Positions 13,001-22,000 of a stretch of 60,000 nucleotides of DNA are shown piece after piece. A model generated the notes under the pieces. It searched no databases. It was not told the origin of the DNA and saw nothing but the letters and a program-made list of their open reading frames with translations. The stretch's first letter is position 1. Every line of letters starts with the position of its first letter. The translations under genes and the position numbers were made by a program. Source of the DNA: Liolophura sinensis. Taxonomy: Eukaryota; Mollusca; Polyplacophora; Chitonida; Chitonidae. The stretch spans positions 41,732,191-41,792,190 of the forward strand of contig NC_088302.1 of assembly GCF_032854445.1 (NCBI RefSeq), written 5' to 3'.

Positions 13001-16000
13001 CCAAGCACTGCAACTCCCACATTTGTTAAGACCATTTCAGTATGTACCAATTGTCATTTACTAAAAAAAAAACGTATCACGAAGTTGCCGAGAATAGATA
13101 ATAATAATTATCTAAACAGATACAATAGGAATTCAAGCTTGAAGCGTGAAGACCTAATAAATGAAAGTATATTTATTCATAGTTTTAAGTGATCTGTTTA
13201 TTGATGCTTACTTCGATTTTTGGAGGCCTTTTCCTTTAATGTTTAACGTTCCTAGTCATATGATATTTTTCATGTCTAGCTACATTCAGGGTTGTAAATT
13301 AATGTCTACTATACCTTGTTACATGATTATGTACAATATTTTTCATGTCTGGTTTATACATTTAGTGTTAAAAACTAATGTTTACCATACCAAGGAAATT
13401 AATGTTTACCATACAAAGTTATCTAATATTTATCATTTCTCTGATTGGTATATTTAGGGTATATACCAATGGGTATATATTATATGTCCTCATTAGTTCC
13501 TAGCAGGACACCTCTTGAAATCGTTTTGATTATTATTATTATTCTTAGTCAACTTTTAAAATGGCAGTATCTTAAAAACCATGAAAGGTAGAAAAAACAG
13601 TCTTTGGAGGTCTTAATAAGGAATATATAAAGCAACTTTTGACGATTTGTGCTGTTTTACCAGCCACATGATATAGCGGCCATTTTGAATTTTATTGATA
13701 AGCTAAAAAAATTCTTTTTCACCAAAACGGCTGAACATATCAACATAAACGTTTTGTTTACAGTTTTTAGGAGGATCGCCCTACCTAAATTGTAAAAGCT
13801 TTTAGTTCGGTATGCAAATAATGCCCAAACTGAGCAGTGAACATGGCTCAAAAGTAGGTTTTAATTTAATTTTTAAAACTGCTTAAAATCGTAAACACAC
13901 AGAATCTCTGGTGCCCCTTACAAAATCTGCAAGAATTATTTTTGTACTTCGTGTTGTTTTTATGTTATGACCAAAAAACCAGCAAAATTTGACAAAACCA
14001 TCCTATGTAAATAACACGAGAGCTTCGTGCTAGACTGCATGAAACTGCTGACTGAAGTTTACTGTGGTGAACGGCCATCAGCTCTCTAACCAATGTATTC
14101 TTTCTTCCTGTTGTCCTCGGCTATTAGCCGAAGATCAAAGCTGCCTAATCTCTATGCTGGTCCTCAGTACTTAGCCAATTATAAATGAAGCCTGGCAGTC
14201 TAGGTTCAAATCCAGTACATTCCTTTCCATTTTTTCGTGCTTTTTCGAAGTGTTATGAACTGTATAGACACAAGACTACCAGATGTGGTAAAGACTAGTA
14301 GTGTGAACCCTCGCAACGCTGTTGGATAACAGCTTTAATCTTTCTTGAAATTGCTTCAGTGTGGTATCACAGCTATTGTATGTGAGGTTCAGATCTGACT
14401 TGATTTGATGGATTGATGTTTTACGCCGTACTCAAGAATATTTAACTTATACGACGCCGGCCAGCATTTAGGTGAGAGGAAACCACGACCATCCACAAGT
14501 TGCTGTAAGGTTCAGGTCCATTGCTTACTCTTCTGGTGCAGTTCACAGATAACTTGTATGCCCTTCCTTCTCTTACCCACCAGCTCCATGCTGCAATTGT
14601 ATGTGTTAAACAGAAAACACCATATAAATAAGTACTGATGGGTTTCGTGGGTATTTTGAATGATGTCTACAGGTGAAGTGCCTGACCTTGTTTGTGACAC
14701 ATTATCCTTCCCTGGCAGAGTTTGAGAAGATCTATCCTGAACATGTCAACAACTTCCACATGTCTTTCATGCTACTAGATGAGATTGTAAGTTATCATAC
14801 ATACTTTCGTATTCATTCAGTTTCTGCAAATGATACAGAAGATATCTGAATGAATACTGTTCACAAAAAATTTAGAACATTATTAGGGACAAATTCAAGG
14901 AGTTCCTGTTAATTCTTGTGAATAAAGGACAGGTACAAGGTTTCAAACTGCCACCATTCCTTCGTTAGCAACCACAGGTATCTTACACACACATATGTAA
15001 AGGCATGTGCCTTATATTGCACAAACACGTTATGTTCAGTCACAAGGTTCAAGTCCAGCTGGTGCAGACTTCCTCTCTGGTCGTATATAGGAAGGTCTTC
15101 CAGCAACCTACGGATGGTGGCAGGTTTCCACCCGGGCTCTGCCTGGTTTCCTTCATGATAATGCTGGCCACCAGCGTAGAAATGAAATATCTTGAGTACT
15201 GTACGACGTAAAATGCCCATCTAATAAATAAATAAATAAATAAATAATAAAACTTTAATCCTTAATAAACAGTGTTTTACATCTAGTCCTGAACACTCTT
15301 CATGGTGCTAACGAACCGTGGACATACTCAGTGCTGTGAACTGAGATAAGTCCTCATTACAGACCACTGTGTTTTCACGCTGACATACTTCATGGATTAC
15401 TGCCTTAAAATGTGAAAATTTGGCCACAATTGATAATGAATACTTACCTTAATTACTAAGTTAACATCTTATTTAATACTGAGAGAAAAGATATAAAATT
15501 GCTTTGTGCGTTTATAATTTGGATGAATATACTTTAGGCTAGAACTTTCCGGAATCGAATGTGTTGCGATAACGCCCTCAGTGACACAAAGTTTCTGGAT
15601 TTCTGTTTGTGTTTTAATATAGGTGATGTGTCGGAATGTGTTGCAGATAACGCCCTCAGTGACACAACGTTTCTGGTTTCCTATTTGTGTTTTAATATAG
15701 GTGCTGTGTCGGAATGTGTTGCTGATAACGCCCTCAGTGACACAAAGTTTCTGTATTTCTGTTTGTGTTTAATTTAGGTGCTGTGTCGGAATGTGTTGCA
15801 GATAACGCCCTCAGCGACACAAAGTTTCTGTATTTCTGTTTGTGTTTTAATTTAGGTGATGAGTCAGATTATGCTGCAGATAACGCCATCACGTTTCTGT
15901 ACCAGGTTGTGAGGGAAAAGCGGCCCGCAGCTATGGGCTAAATGTCGCCCGATTGGCTGATATCCACATGACATCCTGAAACTGGCAGCGTGTAAGTCTC

Positions 16001-19000
16001 AGGAATGGAGGAGATTATTGCTGGGAAAAGGTAAAAAGTGTGAAGAACTCTCATAGAGTTCAACAATGACGGTTGTAGGGGATGCAGTAAAATAATGCTC
16101 ATGAAAGGGTATTCTAACAACAGGATAGCAAATAAAGTACTGTATTTCACCTAAAGTAGCGTTTAAATCTTTTTAATGTTCGATTAATTTCTAATCAGCA
16201 AAAAACAGTTATCGGGAAAAAAATTAAGTGTTGGCAAGCAAAAGTGTCAGTTTAAGGCCTTAATGTGTTTCTGTTAAGTGAAAATACAGCATGCCCAAAA
16301 ATTAAAAACAAATTTGATTAAAGCTGTTTACGGTACCTTACAGCGATACCGGTANNNNNNNNNNNNNNNNNNNNNNNNNNNNNNNNNNNNNNNNNNNNNN
16401 NNNNNNNNNNNNNNNNNNNNNNNNNNNNNNNNNNNNNNNNNNNNNNNNNNNNNNNNNNNNNNNNNNNNNNNNNNNNNNNNNNNNNNNNNNNNNNNNNNNN
16501 NNNNNNNNNNNNNNNNNNNNNNNNNNNNNNNNNNNNNNNNNNNNNNNNNNNNNNAATATAGGTGCTGTGTCGGAATGTGTTGCTGATAACGTCCTCAGTG
16601 ACACGAAGTTTCTGGATTTCTGTTTGTGTTTTAATTTAGGTGATGTGTCGGAATGTGTTGCTGATAACGCCCTCAGTGACACGACGTTTCTGTATTTCTG
16701 TTTGTGTTTTAATTCAGGTGATAAGTCGGAATGTGTTGCAGATAACGCCCTCAGTGACACGACGTTTCTGTATTTCTGTTTGTGTTTTAATATAGGTAAT
16801 GTGTCGGAATGTGTTGCAGATAACGCCCTCAGTGACACGACGTTTCTGTATTTCTGGTTGTGTTTTAATATAGGTGATGTGTCGGAATGTGTTGCTGATA
16901 GCGCCCTCAGTGACACGAAGTTTCTGTATTTCTGTTTGTGTTTTAATATAGGTGCTGTGTCGGAATGTGTTGCAGATAACGCCCTCAGTGACACGAAGTT
17001 TCTGGTTTCCTATTTGTGTTTTAATATAGGTGCTGTGTCGGAATGTGTTGCTGATAACGCCCTCAGTGACACGAAGTTTCTGTATTTCTGTTTGTGTTTT
17101 AATATAGGTGCTGTGTCAGAATGTGTTGCAGATAACGCCCTCAGTGACACGAAGTTTCTGTATTTCTGTTTGTGTTTTAATATAGGTGCTGTGTCAGAAT
17201 GTGTTGCAGATAACGCCCTCAGTGACACGACGTTTCTAGATTTCTGTTTGTGTTTTAATATAGGTGATGTGTCGGAATGTGTTGCTGATAACGCCCTCAG
17301 TGACACGATGTTTCTGTATTTCTGTTTGTGTTTTAATATAGGTGATGTGTCGGAATGTGTTGCTGATAACGCCCTCAGTGACACGAAGTTTCTGTATTTC
17401 TGTTTGTGTTTTAATTTAGGTGATGTGTCGGAATGTGTTGCTGATAACGCCCTCAGTGACACGACGTTTCTGTATTTCTGTTTGTGTTTTAATTCAGGTG
17501 ATAAGTCGGAATGTGTTGCAGATAACGCCCTCAGTGACACGACGTTTCTGTATTTCTGTTTGTGTTTTAATATAGGTAATGTGTCGGAATGTGTTGCAGA
17601 TAACGCCCTCAGTGACATGACGTTTCTGTATTTCTGGTTGTGTTTTAATATAGGTGATGTGTCGGAATGTGTTGCTGATAGCGCCCTCAGTGACACAAAG
17701 TTTCTGTATTTCTGTTTGTGTTTTAATATAGGTGCTGTGTCGGAATGTGTTGCAGATAACGCCCTCAGTGACACGAAGTTTCTGGTTTCCTATTTGTGTT
17801 TTAATATAGGTGCTGTGTCGGAATGTGTTGCTGATAACGCCCTCAGTGACACGAAGTTTCTGTATTTCTGTTTGTGTTTTAATATAGGTGCTGTGTCAGA
17901 ATGTGTTGCAGATAACGCCCTCAGTGACACGAAGTTTCTGGATTTCTGTTTGTGTTTTAATATAGGTGCTGTGTCGGAATGTGTTGCAGATAACGCCCTC
18001 AGTGACACGAAGTTTCTGTATTTCTGTTTGTGTTTTAATATAGGTGATGTGTCAGAATGTGTTGCAGATAACGCCCTCAGTGACACGACGTTTCTGGATT
18101 TCTGTTTGTGTTTTAATATAGGTGATGTGTCGGAATGTGTTGCTGATAACGCCCTCAGTGACACGATGTTTCTGTATTTCTGTTTGTGTTTTAATATAGG
18201 TGATGTGTCGGAATGTGTTGCTGATAACGCCCTCAGTGACACGAAGTTTCTGTATTTCTGTTTGTGTTTTAATTTAGGTGATGTGTCGGAATGTGGTGCT
18301 GATAACGCCCTCAGTGACACGAAGTTTCTGTATTGCTCTTTGTGTTTTAATATAGATGATGTGTCGGAATGTGGTGCAGATAACGCCCTCAGTGACACGA
18401 CGTTTCTGGATTTCTGTTTGTGTTTTAATATAGGTGATGTGTCGGAATGTGTTGCTGATAACGCCCTCAGTGACACGAAGTTTCTGTATTTCTGTTTGTG
18501 TTTTAATATAGGTGATGTGTCGGAATGTGTTGCTGATAACGCCCTCAGTGACACGAAGTTTCTGTATTTCTGTTTGTGTTTTAATATAGGTGCTGTGTCG
18601 GAATGTGTTGCTGATAACGCCCTCAGTGACATAAAGTTTCTGTATTTCTGTTTGTGTTTTAATATAGGTGATGTGTCGGAATGTGTTGCTGATAACGCCC
18701 TCAGTGAGACGAAGTTTCTGGATTTCTGTTTGTGTTTTAATATAGGTGATGTGTCGGAATGTGTTGCTGATAACGCCCTCAGTGACACGAAGTTTCTGTA
18801 TTGCTCTTTGTGTTTTAATATAGATGATGTGTCGGAATGTGTTGCTGATAACGCCCTCAGTGACACGACGTTTCTGGATTTCTGTTTGTGTTTTAATATA
18901 GGTGATGTGTCGGAATGTGTTGCTGATAACGCCCTCAGTGACAATGAAGTTTCTGTATTTCTGTTTGTGTTTTAATATAGGTGCTGTGTCGGAATGTGTT

Positions 19001-22000
19001 GCTGATAACGCCCTCAGTGACACAAAGTTTCTGTATTTCTGTTTGTGTTTTAATATAGGTGCTGTGTCGGAATGTGTTGCTGATAACGCCCTCAGTGACA
19101 CGAAGTTTCTGGATTTCTGTTTGTGTTTTAATATAGGTGATGTGTCGGAATGTGTTGCTGATAACGCCCTCAGTGACACGAAGTTTCTGTATTTCTGTTT
19201 GTGTTTTAATATAGGTGATGTGTCGGAATGTGTTGCTGATAACGCCCTCAGTGACACAAAGTTTCTGTATTTCTGTTTGTGTTTTAATATAGGTGCTGTG
19301 TCGGAATGTGTTGCTGATAACGCCCTCAGTGACATGAAGTTTCTGTATTTCTGTTTGTGTTTTAATATAGGTGCTGTGTCGGAATGTGTTGCTGATAACG
19401 CCCTCAGCGACACAAAGTTTCTGTATTTCTGTTTGTGTTTTAATATAGGTGATGTGTCGGAATGTGTTGCTGATAACGCCCTCAGTGACACGAAGTTTCT
19501 GGTTCCCTATTTGTGTTTTAATATAGGTGCTGTGTCGGAATGTGTTGCTGATAACGCCCTCAGTGACACAAAGTTTCTGTATTTCTGTTTGTGTTTTAAT
19601 ATAGGTGATGTGTCGGAATGTGTTGCTGATAACACCCTCAGTGACACGAAGTTTCTGGTTCCCTATTTGTGTTTTAATATAGGTGCTGTGTCGGAATGTG
19701 TTGCTGATAACACCCTCAGTGACACAAAGTTTCTGTATTTCTGTTTGTGTTTTAATATAGGTGATGTGTCGGAATGTGTTGCAGATAACGCCCTAAGTGA
19801 CACGAAGTTTCTGGATTTCTGTTTGTGTTTTATTATAGGTGCTGTGTCGGAATGTGTTGCTGATAACGCCCTCAGTGACACAAAGTTTCTGTATTTCTGT
19901 TTGTGTTTTAATATAGGTGCTGTGTCGGAATGTGTTGCTGATAACGCCCTCAGTGACACGAAGTTTCTGGATTTCTGTTTGTGTTTTAATATAGGTGATG
20001 TGTCGGAATGTGTTGCTGATAACGCCCTCAGTGACACGAAGTTTCTGTATTTCTGTTTGTGTTTTAATATAGGTGATGTGTCGGAATGTGTTGCTGATAA
20101 CGCCCTCAGTGACACAAAGTTTCTGTATTTCTGTTTGTGTTTTAATATAGGTGCTGTGTCGGAATGTGTTGCTGATAACGCCCTCAGTGACATGAAGTTT
20201 CTGTATTTCTGTTTGTGTTTTAATATAGGTGCTGTGTCGGAATGTGTTGCTGATAACGCCCTCAGCGACACAAAGTTTCTGTATTTCTGTTTGTGTTTTA
20301 ATATAGGTGATGTGTCGGAATGTGTTGCTGATAACGCCCTCAGTGACACGAAGTTTCTGGTTCCCTATTTGTGTTTTAATATAGGTGCTGTGTCGGAATG
20401 TGTTGCTGATAACGCCCTCAGTGACACAAAGTTTCTGTATTTCTGTTTGTGTTTTAATATAGGTGATGTGTCGGAATGTGTTGCTGATAACACCCTCAGT
20501 GACACGAAGTTTCTGGTTCCCTATTTGTGTTTTAATATAGGTGCTGTGTCGGAATGTGTTGCTGATAACACCCTCAGTGACACAAAGTTTCTGTATTTCT
20601 GTTTGTGTTTTAATATAGGTGATGTGTCGGAATGTGTTGCAGATAACGCCCTAAGTGACACGAAGTTTCTGGATTTCTGTTTGTGTTTTATTATAGGTGC
20701 TGTGTCGGAATGTGTTGCTGATAACGCCCTAAGTGACACGAAGTTTCTGGTTTCTTATTTGTGTTTTAATATAGGTGATGTGTCGGAATGTGTTGCTGAT
20801 AACGCCCTCAGTGACACGAAGTTTCTGGTTTCCTATTTGTGTTTTAATTTAGGTGCTGTGTCGGAATGTGTTGCTGATAACGCCCCCAGTGACACGAAGT
20901 TTCTGGATTTCTGTTTGTGTTTTAATTTAGGTGATGTGTCGGAATGTGTTGCTGATAACGCCCTCAGTGACACGAAGTTTCTGGTTTCCTATTTGTGTTT
21001 TAATATAGGTGCTGTGTCGGAATGTGTTGCTGATAACGCCCTCAGTGACACGAAGTTTCTGGTTTTCTTTTTGTGTCTTAATATAGGTGCTGTGTCGGAA
21101 TGTGTTGCTGATAACGCCCTCAGTGACACGAAGTTTCTGGTTTCCTATTTGTGTTTTAATTTAGGTGATGTGTCGGAATGTGTTGCTGATAACGCCCTCA
21201 GTGACACGAAGTTTCTGGTTTCCTATTTGTGTTTTAATATAGGTGCTGTGTCGGAATGTGTTGCTGATAACGCCCTCAGTGACACAAAGTTTCTGGTTTC
21301 CTATTTGTGTTTTAATTTAGGTGATGTGTCGGAATGTGTTGCTGATAACGCCCTCAGCGACACAAAGTTTCTGTATTTCTGTTTGTGTTTTAATATAGGT
21401 GATGTGTCGGAATGTGTTGCTGATAACGCCCTGAGTGACACAAAGTTTCTGGATTTCTGTTTGTGTTTTAATTTAGGTGATGAGTCAGATTATGCTGCAG
21501 ATAACGCCATCACGTTTCTGTACCAGGTTGTGAGGGGAAAAGCGGCCCGCAGCTATGGGCTAAATGTCGCCCGATTGGCTGATATCCCACATGACATCCT
21601 GAAACTGGCAGCGTGTAAGTCTCAGGAATTGGAGGAGATTATTGCTGGGAAAAGGTAAAAAGTGTGAAGAACTCTCATAGAGTTCAACAATGACGGTTGT
21701 AGGGGATGCAGTAAAATAATGCTCATGAAAGGGTATTCTAACAACAGGATAGCAAATAGAGTACTGTATTTCACCTAAAGTAGCGTTTAAATCTTTTTAA
21801 TGTTTGATTAATTTCTAATCAGCAAAAAACAGTTATCGGGAAAAAAAATTAAGTGTTGGCAAGCAAAAGTGTCAGTTTAAGGCCTTAATGTGTTTCTGTT
21901 AAGTGAAATACAGCATGCCCAAAAATTAAAAACAAATTTGATTAAAGCTGTTACGTTCCTTACAGCGATACTGGTAGCCAAGCATCAAAGCCCAATTGTC

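Noticed and set aside
15864-16030. Taking this as the functional exon 13
   Set aside because: Three frameshifts in homopolymers; the copy at 21485-21654 is intact and in phase with exons 12 and 14.
16567-21658. Open frames of 802 and 918 codons, and 218-405-codon antisense frames
   Set aside because: They read a 78-bp DNA repeat derived from an intron-exon border; openness follows from unit length divisible by 3. No start context, domain or signal supports a gene.
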